A stretch of 64,000 nt of DNA, taken from Natrinema caseinilyticum. Lineage in GTDB: Archaea; Halobacteriota; Halobacteria; Halobacteriales; Natrialbaceae. Positions 9,580 to 18,612 of the stretch are shown piece by piece. Location of the stretch: the NCBI RefSeq assembly GCF_024227435.1, contig NZ_CP100445.1, positions 2,167,369 to 2,231,368 of the forward strand, written 5' to 3'. The stretch's first letter is position 1; each line of letters starts with the position of its first letter. The notes under the pieces are model-generated. The model was not told the DNA's origin. It saw only the letters and a list, made by a program, of their open reading frames with translations, and ran no database searches. Both the position numbers and the translations under genes were made by a program.

Positions 9580-9687
9580 TTGAAGATGGGCATCGCCACC
9601 GGGATGCGCTTCGTCCAGAACGTGCTCGCAGCGACCCACCTCGGTCCGCCCGTAGAATCGGACGACCTCGACGACGAGGACGCCTGA
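9580..9687 (+). pseudogene. Severed C-terminal tail of the DUF2299-like gene
   Basis: These 35 codons plus the stop (LKMGIATGMRFVQNVLAATH, then GPPVESDDLDDEDA) follow the right edge of the tnpB element and continue the frame lost at 8020. They have no promoter or start signal of their own. The acidic end is typical of haloarchaeal C-termini. Rejoining at Leu133/Val134 restores a full-length DUF2299-like protein. Confidence 0.75.
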
Positions 9688-9947
9688 AAACTGCGCGCCC
9701 TACCGCCGGCGAACCCGCGATATCGGACTCGTTCGTGCGTCCCGGCGACCGAACCGCCGCGGAAATCGATCGTCGATGCCCCGATACCCGTCGAGACGAC
9801 TCGAGAGCATCGACACCGGACGGAAGGCCTGTTCTCGAGCCGGAAGCCGTGGGTGCCGGAACCGCGAATTGTCAACCGACGTACGGACGCTACCACCGTT
9901 GCGAGAGCAAGGACAGGCCTATTTCACGTGGCGACCCATGCCACCTT

Positions 9948-10244
9948 ATGGCAGACGAAGACGACCTCGACGATCTCCTCGAGGAACTGGACAGTCAGGG
10001 CGACCTCGAGACGTCCCAGCAGGTGCTGTCGCTGCGGACCGAGAGTCGCCGATACGACAAACCGGTGACCATCATCGAAGGGTTCGACTTGCCCAAATCG
10101 GAGATCGAATCGACCGCGTCGGATCTGAAACGGTCGCTGGGGACGGGTGGGACGGTCGACGAGGGCCGCATCGAACTGCAGGGGGACCACCGAGACCGCG
10201 TTCCGGACTTACTCCGCGATCAGGGGTTCGACGTTCGCGAGTGA
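9948..10244 (+). CDS. SUI1/eIF1-family translation initiation factor (aIF1)
   Basis: A 98-residue protein whose second half carries the SUI1 fold pattern: PVTIIEGFD, DLKRSLGTGGTVDEGRIELQGDHRDRVPDLL. The TGGT and LQGDHR motifs are the family hallmark. aIF1 binds the small ribosomal subunit and controls start-codon choice. The N-terminal 35 residues are acidic (EDDLDDLLEEL), a usual haloarchaeal extension. The ATG at 9948 gives the family length. Confidence 0.92.
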   Translation: MADEDDLDDLLEELDSQGDLETSQQVLSLRTESRRYDKPVTIIEGFDLPKSEIESTASDLKRSLGTGGTVDEGRIELQGDHRDRVPDLLRDQGFDVRE

Positions 10245-10340
10245 CCGCACCGTCGAACCGACGGAACCGGATCTCGAACGTCGCTCGCGCCGAGCCGTTC
10301 GGTCGCGTTGCATCGGCGGATCCGTCCCCCGGACGGCAGC

Positions 10341-10352
10341 GAGTTATTTAAG
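10341..10352 (+). promoter_or_regulatory. TATA box of the first GNAT gene
   Basis: GAGTTATTTAAG contains a strong haloarchaeal TATA element (TTATTTAA) 22-33 nt before the ATG at 10374. The spacing implies a leaderless or nearly leaderless mRNA. Confidence 0.55.
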
Positions 10353-10373
10353 TCTCTCATCGCAAGTACGGGT

Positions 10374-10850
10374 ATGAACGTTCGATCCGCAACAGCCGCC
10401 GATTTCGGGCCCATCACGGCTGTCGCCCGCGCCACCTGGCACGACACGTACGACGAACTCGAGGCCGACGTAATCGACCGGACCGTCGACAACTGGTACA
10501 CGGACGACTCGATGCCCCTCGAGGCTCCCGGAACGGTGGTCCTCGTCGCGGAGAAAGACGACGACCTCGTCGGCTTCACCCACGCGGTCGCTCAGGGCGA
10601 GAAAGCGGACATCCTCCGCATGTACGTCCACCCGGATCACCAGGGAGAGGGAGTCGGCTCGACGCTCCACGAGCGACTGATCGCCGAACTCGAGACCTAC
10701 GACGTCGACCGGGTCCGATCGATCGACTTCGCGTTCAACGACACCAGCCGCGCCTTCTACGAGGGACTCGGCTTCGAACAGACCGACGAGGGCGAAGTCG
10801 AAATCGACGGGGAGTATTACCCCGAGGCGGTCTACACGCTCGAGTTGTAA
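10374..10850 (+). CDS. GNAT-family N-acetyltransferase, tandem copy 1
   Basis: A 158-residue GNAT acetyltransferase. Motif A, which binds the acetyl-CoA pyrophosphate, is seen at LRMYVHPDHQGEGVGSTLHE, and the C-terminal strand-helix FYEGLGFEQTDEGEVEIDGE is usual for the family. The acceptor substrate is unknown. The ATG at 10374 agrees with the TATA box and with the aligned start of the next gene. It is a paralogue of the gene at 11007, sharing the N-terminal TWHDTYDEL block and the ending VYTLEL. Confidence 0.9.
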   Translation: MNVRSATAADFGPITAVARATWHDTYDELEADVIDRTVDNWYTDDSMPLEAPGTVVLVAEKDDDLVGFTHAVAQGEKADILRMYVHPDHQGEGVGSTLHERLIAELETYDVDRVRSIDFAFNDTSRAFYEGLGFEQTDEGEVEIDGEYYPEAVYTLEL

Positions 10851-11006
10851 CGGACGAAACGGACCGGAAAAACGGTCGAAACCGGGAACGGACGGGCGAT
10901 CGAGAGCGTCCCGTCCGTTCCGACGTCGATGCCCGTCGCGATGGCGAACGAACTCCCTAACCAAGACGGTGGAACCACTTTGTCACTCGATGTCGTACCC
11001 GCCGGT

Positions 11007-11489
11007 ATGGAGATCAGACCTGCGACCCACGACGACCGCGAACGGATCAGGGCGGTCGCGCGCGACACCTGGCACGACACGTACGACGAACTGGACGCCG
11101 AGACCATCGACGAAACGATCGACGAGTGGTACGGGGACGAGGCGCTCGAAACGGCCCTGTCCAAGGCGGGCACCGCGTTTCTCGTCGCCGAGGTCGACGG
11201 CGAAATCGTCGGGTTCTCCCACGGCGTCGTCACGGCGGAGGAAGGCGACGTCCTGCGACTGTCGGTTCATCCGCGCCACCAGAAAGAGGGCATCGGAACC
11301 GCGCTGTACGAACGGCTCCGCGAAGACCTCCGCGACTTCAACATGAAACGGATGCGCGCGATCGATCTCGCATCGAACGAGGGCGGTCGGGAGTTCTACG
11401 AAACGCACGGCTTCGAGCCGACCGGCGAGGACGACGTCGAGATCGGCGGCCAGCAGCGCCGAGAAGTGGTCTACACGCTCGAACTGTGA
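11007..11489 (+). CDS. GNAT-family N-acetyltransferase, tandem copy 2
   Basis: A 160-residue paralogue of the preceding acetyltransferase, with motif A at LRLSVHPRHQKEGIGTALYE and the end FYETHGFEPTGEDDVEIGGQ. It shares TWHDTYDEL near residue 25 and the VYTLEL end with copy 1, so the pair arose by tandem duplication and then diverged. Copies are about 156 nt apart and could be transcribed separately. The ATG at 11007 aligns with the start of copy 1. Confidence 0.9.
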   Translation: MEIRPATHDDRERIRAVARDTWHDTYDELDAETIDETIDEWYGDEALETALSKAGTAFLVAEVDGEIVGFSHGVVTAEEGDVLRLSVHPRHQKEGIGTALYERLREDLRDFNMKRMRAIDLASNEGGREFYETHGFEPTGEDDVEIGGQQRREVVYTLEL

Positions 11490-11591
11490 CGTCCGGGCCG
11501 CTCGAGGTCGTTCCCGGGTGATCGAAGGCAATTCCTCGGCCAGTCGTCCGCGGGCGGGCGGGGACGGGTTCCCAAGCGTACGCGACGACTC

Positions 11592-11699
11592 TAGTAGTCT
11601 TTGAAACGATTTACTCACCGGTCGCAGTGAAGCGGCCAGCGAAGACTCGCTGGCCGCGAATTCGCGATCGGGGTGTGTATTGACTTTCAAAGACTACTA
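11592..11699. repeat. 108-bp MITE-like inverted-repeat element with central hairpin
   Basis: The ends are a 15-bp perfect inverted repeat: TAGTAGTCTTTGAAA at 11592-11606 and its complement at 11685-11699. The centre has a second perfect hairpin with 11-bp arms (GCGGCCAGCGA at 11632-11642, loop AGAC, complement at 11647-11657). It lies in the 341-nt gap between the GNAT and NrfD genes and contains no ORF. The layout fits a small non-autonomous transposon; a structured RNA or a cruciform-forming site are alternatives. The rest of the gap (11490-11830) shows nothing else clear. Confidence 0.6.
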
Positions 11700-11830
11700 T
11701 AGCGACGCGACAGCGACCGTCGAGCCCCGGCCTCCGGGAAAACGCACCTCGTTTCGCGCGATCCAAAGCGGACCTTGCAAGTGCATAGCAGGAACGGAAG
11801 TGAGCCGATGATGTGGTCCTGTGTATCACA

Positions 11831-13153
11831 ATGGCGACGAAAACGCCAAGCGAAGCCGACATTCTGCGGCCGATCGGAACGACCTCGAGAACGTACTTTC
11901 TGATGGTCGGGATAGCGGGGCTCGCGCTTCTCGCGTTCCTCGTCGGCTGGGCCTATCAACTCGAAGAGGGGCTGGTCGTCACCGCTCTCGGTGACTGGGG
12001 CAGCGGTGGCGGTGCCACGTGGGGAATCTACATCGGGGCGTTCATCTGGTGGGTCGGAATCGCCCACGGCGGGATCATCCTTTCGGCTGCGGTCCGGTTG
12101 CTCGGGATGGACCGGTACATGCCCGTCGCGCGTCTCGCCGAACTGTTGACCATCAGCGGCCTCTCCGCCGCGGGGTTCTACATCATCGTCCACCTCGGCC
12201 GGCCCGACCGGATGGTCACGAGCGTCATCGGCCACTACCACATCACGGTTCACAACTCGCCGCTGGTGTGGGACGTGACCGTCATCACGGCCTACTTCGT
12301 GCTGACGGCGACCTACCTCGGACTGACCCTCCGCTACGACGTGAGCCGGCTGCGCGATCAACTTCCGGATCGCCTCGATCCGATTTACCGGATAATGACG
12401 ATCGGCTACACCGAAAAAGAAGACCAGGTCGTCGAACGGATGGTCTGGTGGCTCGCCCTCGCGATCATCATCATGGCCCCGCTCTTGCTCCACGGCGGCG
12501 TCATCCCGTGGCTGTTCGCCGTGTTGCCGAACTATCCGACCTGGTTCGGTGGCGTACAGGGACCGCAGTTCCTTACCATCGCGTTGACCTCCGCCATCAG
12601 CGGCGTGATCATCCTCTCGTACGCGTTCCGGCGCGCCTACAACTGGGACCACATCTTCACCGACGACATCTTCCGCGGACTCCTCCTCTGGCTCGGCTTC
12701 TTCTGTCTGCTGTTCCTGTGGCTGCAACTCCAGCAGAACATCACCGGCCTGTTCACGGCGCCGGTCCCGCTGACCATCGCGGCACTGGCCAGGGCCACGA
12801 ATCCGATCTACCTCACGTCGATGACGCTGGTCTTCGTGACCCTCTCGTACATCTTCGCCCAGGCGATCCGGCCGACGCTGTTCACCAAGCGACGAGCCAT
12901 CCTCTCGGGGCTTGCCGTCCTCACCGCGACGATCCTCGAGAAGGTCCTGTTCGTCGTCGAGGGGTTCCTCCACCCGACGTTCGACATCTACGCGGCGGTG
13001 CCGGGCGTCTACATCCCGAGTTTGATCGAGCTCGCCTCGATCACCGGGACGATCGGGATGGTCTGTCTGATCTTCCTCACCGTCGCCAAGATCTTCCCGG
13101 TCGTCGAACTCCACGCGATCGAACACCTGCGGGACGAACACGAACACGAGTAG
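11831..13153 (+). CDS. NrfD/PsrC-family integral membrane subunit
   Basis: A 440-residue polytopic protein of the NrfD/PsrC family, with about ten helices. The stretch WWVGIAHGGIILSAAVRLL and then GLSAAGFYIIVHLGRPDRM is typical of quinol-interacting membrane anchors of molybdoenzymes. Such subunits pass electrons between the quinone pool and a periplasmic Fe-S/molybdopterin partner. No Fe-S or catalytic subunit lies beside it, so the partner must be encoded elsewhere. The ATG at 11831 was preferred over 11813 because the conserved N-terminal region (ILRPIGTTSRTYF) follows it directly. Confidence 0.85.
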   Translation: MATKTPSEADILRPIGTTSRTYFLMVGIAGLALLAFLVGWAYQLEEGLVVTALGDWGSGGGATWGIYIGAFIWWVGIAHGGIILSAAVRLLGMDRYMPVARLAELLTISGLSAAGFYIIVHLGRPDRMVTSVIGHYHITVHNSPLVWDVTVITAYFVLTATYLGLTLRYDVSRLRDQLPDRLDPIYRIMTIGYTEKEDQVVERMVWWLALAIIIMAPLLLHGGVIPWLFAVLPNYPTWFGGVQGPQFLTIALTSAISGVIILSYAFRRAYNWDHIFTDDIFRGLLLWLGFFCLLFLWLQLQQNITGLFTAPVPLTIAALARATNPIYLTSMTLVFVTLSYIFAQAIRPTLFTKRRAILSGLAVLTATILEKVLFVVEGFLHPTFDIYAAVPGVYIPSLIELASITGTIGMVCLIFLTVAKIFPVVELHAIEHLRDEHEHE

Positions 13154-13379
13154 CGCGGACCGACGGCCGTCCGACAGCGATCCGACAGCGCGGACCCCTG
13201 CGAGTCGAACGACCGGACTGCGTGCGATCCACCACGGCCGGTGGGACCCTCGTGCACCGCTGACGAGCCGGCGTTTCGAACGCGTCTCGTGTCTCGAGTC
13301 GACCCCCGAGGCCCTTCGTGAGCGACGTGGCGGGTGACCGCCACCAGCAACTATTTACCCTATGATGCTAAACCTATTT

Positions 13380-13393
13380 TTAGAGATGTCTAA
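13380..13393. promoter_or_regulatory. Inverted repeat upstream of the putative metal transporter
   Basis: TTAGA-GATG-TCTAA is a perfect 5-bp inverted repeat with a 4-bp spacer. It lies 40-53 nt before the GTG start of the transporter, directly after the AT-rich TGCTAAACCTATTTT. The neighbouring TAGGTTTAGCA on the minus strand resembles half-sites of haloarchaeal DtxR-type (SirR/Idr) metal regulators. It is a candidate operator. Confidence 0.35.
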
Positions 13394-13432
13394 TCTACGG
13401 ACTGCCGATCTCCGACGCACGGGTGATGTTCC

Positions 13433-14659
13433 GTGAACGAGGTTCTCGAGGTTCTCCTCGCGTCGCTCCGAGACGGCTACGTACAGGTCAGTGCGTTCGT
13501 CGCGATTACGGTCCTGGCGTTCGGACTGCTCCAGTACAAGACCGGCGGCGCCGTAATCGGCGCCATCGAAGACAACGAGCGACTGCAGGTGTTGTTCGGC
13601 GGCGTTCTCGGGTTGACCCCCGGGTGTGGCGGTGCGATCGTCGTCATGCCCCTGTACGTCCGCGGGACGGTCAGTTTCGGGACGGTCGTCGCGACGCTCG
13701 GTGCGACCGCTGGCGACTCGGCGTTCGTTATTCTCGCGCTCGCACCGGAGGCCGCGCTCTACGCGTACGCCATCGCCTTCGCCGCCTCGGTCGCGACCGG
13801 CTACCTCGTCGACTCGGTCGGCCTGGGCGTCTCCCGCGTCGACGCCGCAGTGGCGCGACTCTCGCCCGCCGCGACGCCCGACGGCGGCACCGTCGTCGAC
13901 GGCGGCGTCGGACCGAATCCCGCCCACGATTACGGGGGGCCGGCGCCCACGCACGCCCACGCAGCGGGGCCGGATCGCCGCTCTCGAGTGCTCACCCCGT
14001 TCTCCCACCTCGCACACGTCGCGTGGTGGGGGACCGCTATCGCCGGCCTGTTCTTCGGGACGATCTACTTGCTCCGAGGCGGGCCCGAAGTCGCGCTCAC
14101 GCTCGGCGTCGGCTTCGATGGCCTCTTTACGGTCGTCGGCATCGTCGGCGCGGTGCTCTCGTTGTACCTCTACGCCGTCGGCCGCCACTACGTCGGCGAA
14201 GGGACGATCGCCCGCGCTCGAGATTCGTTCGGGTCGGCCTACGACGCGCTCACGCACGCGGCGATGGAGACCAGTTTCGTCACCGTCTGGGTCCTCGCGG
14301 CCTTCCTCGTCTACGAATACGCCGTCCTCTTCACCGGGGTGAACGTCGCCACCCTCGCCGCGGCGGCGGGTGCGCTGGCGCCCATCGGCGGCGCGGCAGT
14401 CGGGTTGATCCCCGGCTGTGGCCCCCAGATCCTGCTGGCCAGCGTCTACGCCGAGGGTGGCCTCCCATTCTCCGCGCTGACCGCCAACGCGATCGCCCAG
14501 GACGGCGACGCGCTCTTTCCCCTCCTGGCGGTCGACGCCAGGGCCGCCCTCGTCGCGACGGTCTACAACTTCCTGCCCGCGGTCGTCGTCGGCGTCGCGC
14601 TCAACCTGCTGTGGGGACCCGTCTTCGGAATGGCCGAGTTCGGGTTCGGCGTGCTCTGA
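13433..14659 (+). CDS. Putative manganese/arsenic-type efflux transporter with duplicated core
   Basis: A 408-residue membrane protein with two related halves. Each has a Gly-Pro-Gly-Cys-Gly core in a hydrophobic setting: GLTPGCGGAIVVMPLYVRG in the first and GLIPGCGPQILLASVYAEG in the second. This matches the family annotated as putative manganese transporter or arsenic efflux protein, with about ten helices. The middle has a His-rich hydrophilic loop (PAPTHAHAAGPD, about residues 165-185) that could bind metal. The start is a GTG at 13433. The substrate is not proven by the sequence. Confidence 0.7.
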   Translation: MNEVLEVLLASLRDGYVQVSAFVAITVLAFGLLQYKTGGAVIGAIEDNERLQVLFGGVLGLTPGCGGAIVVMPLYVRGTVSFGTVVATLGATAGDSAFVILALAPEAALYAYAIAFAASVATGYLVDSVGLGVSRVDAAVARLSPAATPDGGTVVDGGVGPNPAHDYGGPAPTHAHAAGPDRRSRVLTPFSHLAHVAWWGTAIAGLFFGTIYLLRGGPEVALTLGVGFDGLFTVVGIVGAVLSLYLYAVGRHYVGEGTIARARDSFGSAYDALTHAAMETSFVTVWVLAAFLVYEYAVLFTGVNVATLAAAAGALAPIGGAAVGLIPGCGPQILLASVYAEGGLPFSALTANAIAQDGDALFPLLAVDARAALVATVYNFLPAVVVGVALNLLWGPVFGMAEFGFGVL

Positions 14660-14719
14660 TCGATCGGCCGATCCGATATCCGGCGCGCGGCGAAAACGGG
14701 GCGAAGACCCCGGTCGCAC

Positions 14720-16777
14720 TCAGAACTCCTCGGTCGGCGGCGCGATCCCCTCGTCCTCGCCGCCCCCCAGTTCGAACTCGTCTCTCACTTCCCGAATCCG
14801 ATCTCGGATGTCCGCGGCTAACTCGAACTCGAGGTTGCTCGCGGCCTCCTGCATCCGCTCTTCGAGGTCGTCGACGTAGCGCGCGGCCTCGTCTTCGTCG
14901 GCGAGTTCGCGGCCGGAGACCTCGCTGGTGTCGGTCTTGCTGCCCGGCAGATTGGTTTCGCCGACGTCCTTCTCGATCGTCGTGGGTTCGTGACCGTGTT
15001 CCGCGTTGAACTCCTGCTGGATTCGGCGGCGGCGCTGGGTCTCCTCGATGGCGGAGTCCATCGCGTTCGAGGGATCGTCGGCGTACAAAACGACCTCACC
15101 GTGGACGTTTCGCGCGGCTCGTCCCATCGTCTGGACGAGGGTCGTCTCCGACCTGAGGAACCCCTCCTGGTCGGCGTCTAAGATCGCCACGAGCGAGACC
15201 TCCGGGATGTCCAGCCCCTCCCGCAAGAGGTTGATTCCCACGAGGACGTCGATCTCCCCGAGGCGAAGCGAGCGGATGATCTCGTGGCGCTCCAAGGTGT
15301 CCGTCTCGTCGTGCATATACGCCACGTCGATCCCGGCCTCCTCCAGGTACTCCGTCAGGTCCTCCGCCATGCGCTTCGTGAGGGTGGTGACGAGAGTCCG
15401 CTCGTCACGGTCGATCCGGTCGTCGATGCGGTCCATGAGGTCCTCGACTTGCCCCGTCGCGGGCGAGACCTCGACCTTCGGGTCGACGAGGTGGGTCGGG
15501 CGAACGATCTGTTCGACGATCCGGTCGCTCTCCTCGCGCTCGTAGTCCCCCGGCGTCGCGCTGACGTACAGCGTCTGGTCGGTCTTCTCGTCGAACTCCT
15601 CGAAGGTGAGCGGGCGGTTGTCGTACGCCGTGGGAAGCCGGAACCCATTCTCGACCAGCGAATCCTTGCGGGACTTGTCGCCGGCGTACTGTCCGCGAAC
15701 CTGGGGCAGCGTAACGTGTGACTCGTCGACCACGGTGAGGAAGTCGTCGGGGAAGTAATCGAGCAGCGTGTACGGCGCGTCGCCGGACTCCCGGTCGGAG
15801 AGGTAGACCGAGTAGTTCTCGATGCCCGAACAGTAGCCCGTCTCCTGCATCATCTCGAGGTCGAACGTCGTTCGCTCCTCGATGCGCTGGGCGGCGATCA
15901 GGTCACCCTGGCGCTCGAAGTAGGAAATGCGGGAGTCCAGGTCGTCGCGAATCTCGTCCATCGCCTGCTCGAGTTTCGTCTCCGGGATCGAGTAGTGCTC
16001 CGCGGGGTGGATCAGGACGGCCCGCTGCTCGCCCTGGGTCGTTCCCTCGAGCGGATCGACCTTGACCATCCGGTCGATCTCGTCCCCCCAGAGTTCGACG
16101 CGGACGGCGTAGCGGCCGTACATCGGGAATATCTCGATGGTGTCGCCGCGGACGCGGAACGTGCCCTGCGTGAAGTCGACGTCGTTGCGCTCGTAGTTCA
16201 GGTCGACGAGCTGTGCGAGCAAGTCGTCGCGGCCGACCTCCTCGCCGACCTCGAGTCGCAGCGACATGTCGACGTAGTTTCGCGGGTCGCCGAGACCGTA
16301 GATGGCCGACACCGAGGCGACGACGATCACGTCCTCGCGCGTGAGCAGCGAGCGGGTCGCGGAGTGGCGAAGCCGGTCGATTTCGTCGTTGATCGAGGCG
16401 TCCTTGTCGATGTAGGTGTCGGTCTGCTCGACGTAGGCCTCGGGCTGGTAGTAGTCGTAGTAGGAGACGAAGTACTCGACGGCGTTGTCCGGGAAGAGGT
16501 TCCGAAACTCCTCGTAGAGCTGGGCCGCCAGCGTCTTGTTGTGGGCGATCACGAGCGTCGGCTTCTCGATTTCCTCTACCACCCACGAGACGGTGTTCGT
16601 CTTCCCCGATCCGGTCACGCCGAGCAGGGTCTGTCTGTCCATCCCCGACCGGAACCCGTCGGCCAGTCGCTCGATGGCCTCCGGCTGGTCTCCCGCCGGC
16701 TCGAACGGGGCGTCGACCTCGAATGACAGGTCGACGTCGGGACGGTCCGGTTGCAGCGGGCCTCGACTCTCGCTCAT
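14720..16777 (-). CDS. uvrB: Excinuclease ABC subunit B
   Basis: A 685-residue UvrB, the DNA-damage verifying helicase-like subunit of bacterial-type excision repair. Walker A is GVTGSGKT at about residues 53-60; the damage-probing beta-hairpin region reads [18 protein letters not shown]; helicase motifs include [12 protein letters not shown] and [16 protein letters not shown]; the C-terminal UVR motif (about 640-670) contacts UvrC. The ATG at 16777 was preferred over an upstream one because the family begins just ahead of [11 protein letters not shown]. It is complete and should work with the UvrC encoded at 5.5 kb. Confidence 0.96.
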   Translation of the reverse strand: MSESRGPLQPDRPDVDLSFEVDAPFEPAGDQPEAIERLADGFRSGMDRQTLLGVTGSGKTNTVSWVVEEIEKPTLVIAHNKTLAAQLYEEFRNLFPDNAVEYFVSYYDYYQPEAYVEQTDTYIDKDASINDEIDRLRHSATRSLLTREDVIVVASVSAIYGLGDPRNYVDMSLRLEVGEEVGRDDLLAQLVDLNYERNDVDFTQGTFRVRGDTIEIFPMYGRYAVRVELWGDEIDRMVKVDPLEGTTQGEQRAVLIHPAEHYSIPETKLEQAMDEIRDDLDSRISYFERQGDLIAAQRIEERTTFDLEMMQETGYCSGIENYSVYLSDRESGDAPYTLLDYFPDDFLTVVDESHVTLPQVRGQYAGDKSRKDSLVENGFRLPTAYDNRPLTFEEFDEKTDQTLYVSATPGDYEREESDRIVEQIVRPTHLVDPKVEVSPATGQVEDLMDRIDDRIDRDERTLVTTLTKRMAEDLTEYLEEAGIDVAYMHDETDTLERHEIIRSLRLGEIDVLVGINLLREGLDIPEVSLVAILDADQEGFLRSETTLVQTMGRAARNVHGEVVLYADDPSNAMDSAIEETQRRRRIQQEFNAEHGHEPTTIEKDVGETNLPGSKTDTSEVSGRELADEDEAARYVDDLEERMQEAASNLEFELAADIRDRIREVRDEFELGGGEDEGIAPPTEEF

Positions 16778-16979
16778 TGTCCGATGCAGGTGTTGGAGGC
16801 ACTTTACCCACACGCATGCCGGGTCGAAGTGCCACTCACGAATTCCGTACGCCTCCCAGAGGCCCGTCTACCGACCAGAACGTCACTCCACGCGTCGGGA
16901 ACGCGAGGTCGGGCAGAAAGTCGGCGGCCGAGTTCCCGACGGCTGTCCGCGGTCCTCGTTGACAGGGGCGAATCGAACC

Positions 16980-17741
16980 TTACTTTTTCATTTGCTCGCC
17001 CATCGGACCGTCTTCCACCCGTTTCACGGTGAATTCTCGGCCCTCCGTCCCCGCCGGTGGGTCGGCGTAGCCGATCGCAAACGCGGAGTACGCGACGCCG
17101 ATTTCGCGCGTGGCCTCGTACGACAGGAGCGTCGTCTCGGGATCTCCAGCCGGTCGGATCGAGACGGTGAAGGTGCCCGCGGGAAGGGCGGTGTAGTCGG
17201 TCGACTCGCCGAACGACAGGCCCTCGAAGAGGAGTTCGTCTTCCACGTAGATGTCGACGGTTGGCGCGTCGGGCACCGTGTGAACCACTCGAGCGAGCGC
17301 CGAGCCGGCGTCGAGCAGGACGAGCGGCTCGAACGAGCTCGCGCCGAGTTCGCCGATGGCCGCGATGGTGTAGAACGCGGGCTGCAGCGTGACGTCGCCC
17401 TCGAACGCGACGGTTCCCGGATCACCGGCCGCCGTGATCTTCACCGTGTAGGTGCCCGGTTCGATCTCGAGGTACGGGGATACGTCACCGTAGGCGACGT
17501 TCGAGAGAACCTGGTTGCCGTCGACGTAGACGTCGACGTTCGGCGCGTCCGGGGAGAAGTGTGCGACGCGAACGGCCGCACCCGGGGGCTCGGCTGGTTT
17601 CTCGTCGCTCATCGATTTCTCGTCGGGCTTCGACCGCTCGTCGTCCGGGTGTTCGCCGACGGCCATCGCGACACCGCTCGCCGCAGTCAGTCCACCGGCA
17701 GCACCCATGGCTTTCATCGCAGTGCGTCGTGATACTTGCAT
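16980..17741 (-). CDS. Secreted DUF4397-domain protein with Tat-type signal
   Basis: A 253-residue exported protein. It begins with a twin-arginine-type signal (VSRRTAMKAMGAAGGLTAAS) and an acidic linker (DDERSKPDEKSMSDEKP). Two DUF4397 repeats follow, each with the hallmark HFSPDAPNVDVYVDG or HTVPDAPTVDIYVED and PGTYTVKI or AGTFTVSIRPAG. DUF4397 domains are Ig-like beta folds found on archaeal and bacterial surfaces and function is largely unknown. No sortase or anchor signal is visible at the C-terminus, so it may be released. Confidence 0.88.
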   Translation of the reverse strand: MQVSRRTAMKAMGAAGGLTAASGVAMAVGEHPDDERSKPDEKSMSDEKPAEPPGAAVRVAHFSPDAPNVDVYVDGNQVLSNVAYGDVSPYLEIEPGTYTVKITAAGDPGTVAFEGDVTLQPAFYTIAAIGELGASSFEPLVLLDAGSALARVVHTVPDAPTVDIYVEDELLFEGLSFGESTDYTALPAGTFTVSIRPAGDPETTLLSYEATREIGVAYSAFAIGYADPPAGTEGREFTVKRVEDGPMGEQMKK

Positions 17742-18007
17742 GGCACGGTCGGGAAGGCGGCCCGCGACATGAAAAAGGAGCCAGTCAGTATCACGTGTCG
17801 GTCAGGTATTTCTGGCCGAAGTCGCGGGGTACAGATCGTCTCTGTTACGAATACGGCCCCTACACGAATCGTCACGTGACGGGAGGTCCCGACACACCGC
17901 TGTAGGTCGACCGTAGTCCCGTGTACGAGTCGCTTTCCGAGCGAACGGCGGTCGAACGTTGCCGCTGCCCGGCCAACAGTTATGCGGGCCGTCGCCGTTG
18001 GCCCGAT

Positions 18008-18274
18008 ATGACGCAGGGCCTCCAGCAAGCCAGCAGCGACCTCGAGGACGCCGCGGAAACGGCCGACGGCGATCTACGCGATACCCTCCGGGAGACCGCA
18101 CGTGAGTTCGAGGAAATCGCCCGCGACGAGACGGTCGCGGATCACGCCGTCCTCGACACGCACCTCAACGCGCTCCGGCAAGCCCGCGAGCGGGCCGGCG
18201 GCGACACGGAAGCGAAACTCGAATCGGCCATCGAGGCGGCGGAGGACTATCGGGAAAGCCTCGATCAAGCCTGA
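18008..18274 (+). CDS. Small helical acidic protein
   Basis: An 88-residue, mostly alpha-helical, strongly acidic protein (SSDLEDAAETADGDLRDTL, then REFEEIARDETVADHAVLD). Small helical-bundle proteins of this kind are widespread in haloarchaea and uncharacterised. The ATG at 18008 was chosen because the upstream in-frame extension has no acidic haloarchaeal signature. No partner is evident. Confidence 0.7.
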   Translation: MTQGLQQASSDLEDAAETADGDLRDTLRETAREFEEIARDETVADHAVLDTHLNALRQARERAGGDTEAKLESAIEAAEDYRESLDQA

Positions 18275-18612
18275 GAGCCGAACCGACGGCGGAGACGCTG
18301 CGACCGCTTTTTTCAGCCCGACCGCCGATCTCGGCCCCGACGCGGACGCGCGGGATCGGCATCGGTGGGTGACGGGACGAGATCCCCTCTCGGAGACGGA
18401 CCGATCGTCGCGCGTTCGCCCCGGCCTCCGGTCTCGCCCGGGTGGAGGTACCCGCATCCGAACCGAGAGCCGAGGCGCTTCGCGCCGAGATACCGGGTAT
18501 CGGTCCCGCGAACGGCGACCGGTCGATTCGCGCCCGGCCCGATCGACGCCACCGATCGACGAGCCGAGTGTGCTCGAAACATAAATCTAGCTATAGCACA
18601 CATACACGACTC
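18275..18612. other. Intergenic region before the SLC13 gene
   Basis: 338 nt without a credible gene. The only clear signal is the AT-rich CATAAATCTAGCTATAGC near 18580-18597, probably the TATA region of the downstream transporter. Confidence 0.4.

Larger units (their letters stand above)
8020..9580 (-). mobile_element. IS1341/IS605-group element carrying tnpB only
   Basis: About 1.56 kb, bounded by subterminal hairpins rather than terminal inverted repeats, as in single-strand transposing IS200/IS605 elements. The right end, 3' of tnpB, has a perfect 8-bp hairpin (CCCCGCCG, loop TGAA) at 8030-8049 next to the terminal GGATGTCA read on the minus strand. The left end has a 7-bp hairpin (CCCGGCC, loop TAAA) at 9549-9566. 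No tnpA is present, so the element is non-autonomous unless a TnpA acts in trans. A guide RNA (omega/reRNA) would be expected to run from the tnpB 3' end through the 8030 hairpin into the flanking gene. The exact ends are uncertain by a few bases. Confidence 0.85.

Noticed and set aside
11687-13147. A 486-codon minus-strand frame opposite the NrfD gene
   Set aside because: Shadow frame, very rich in Asp, Arg, Glu and Gly as expected of the complement of a membrane protein gene; the plus strand encodes a clear NrfD.
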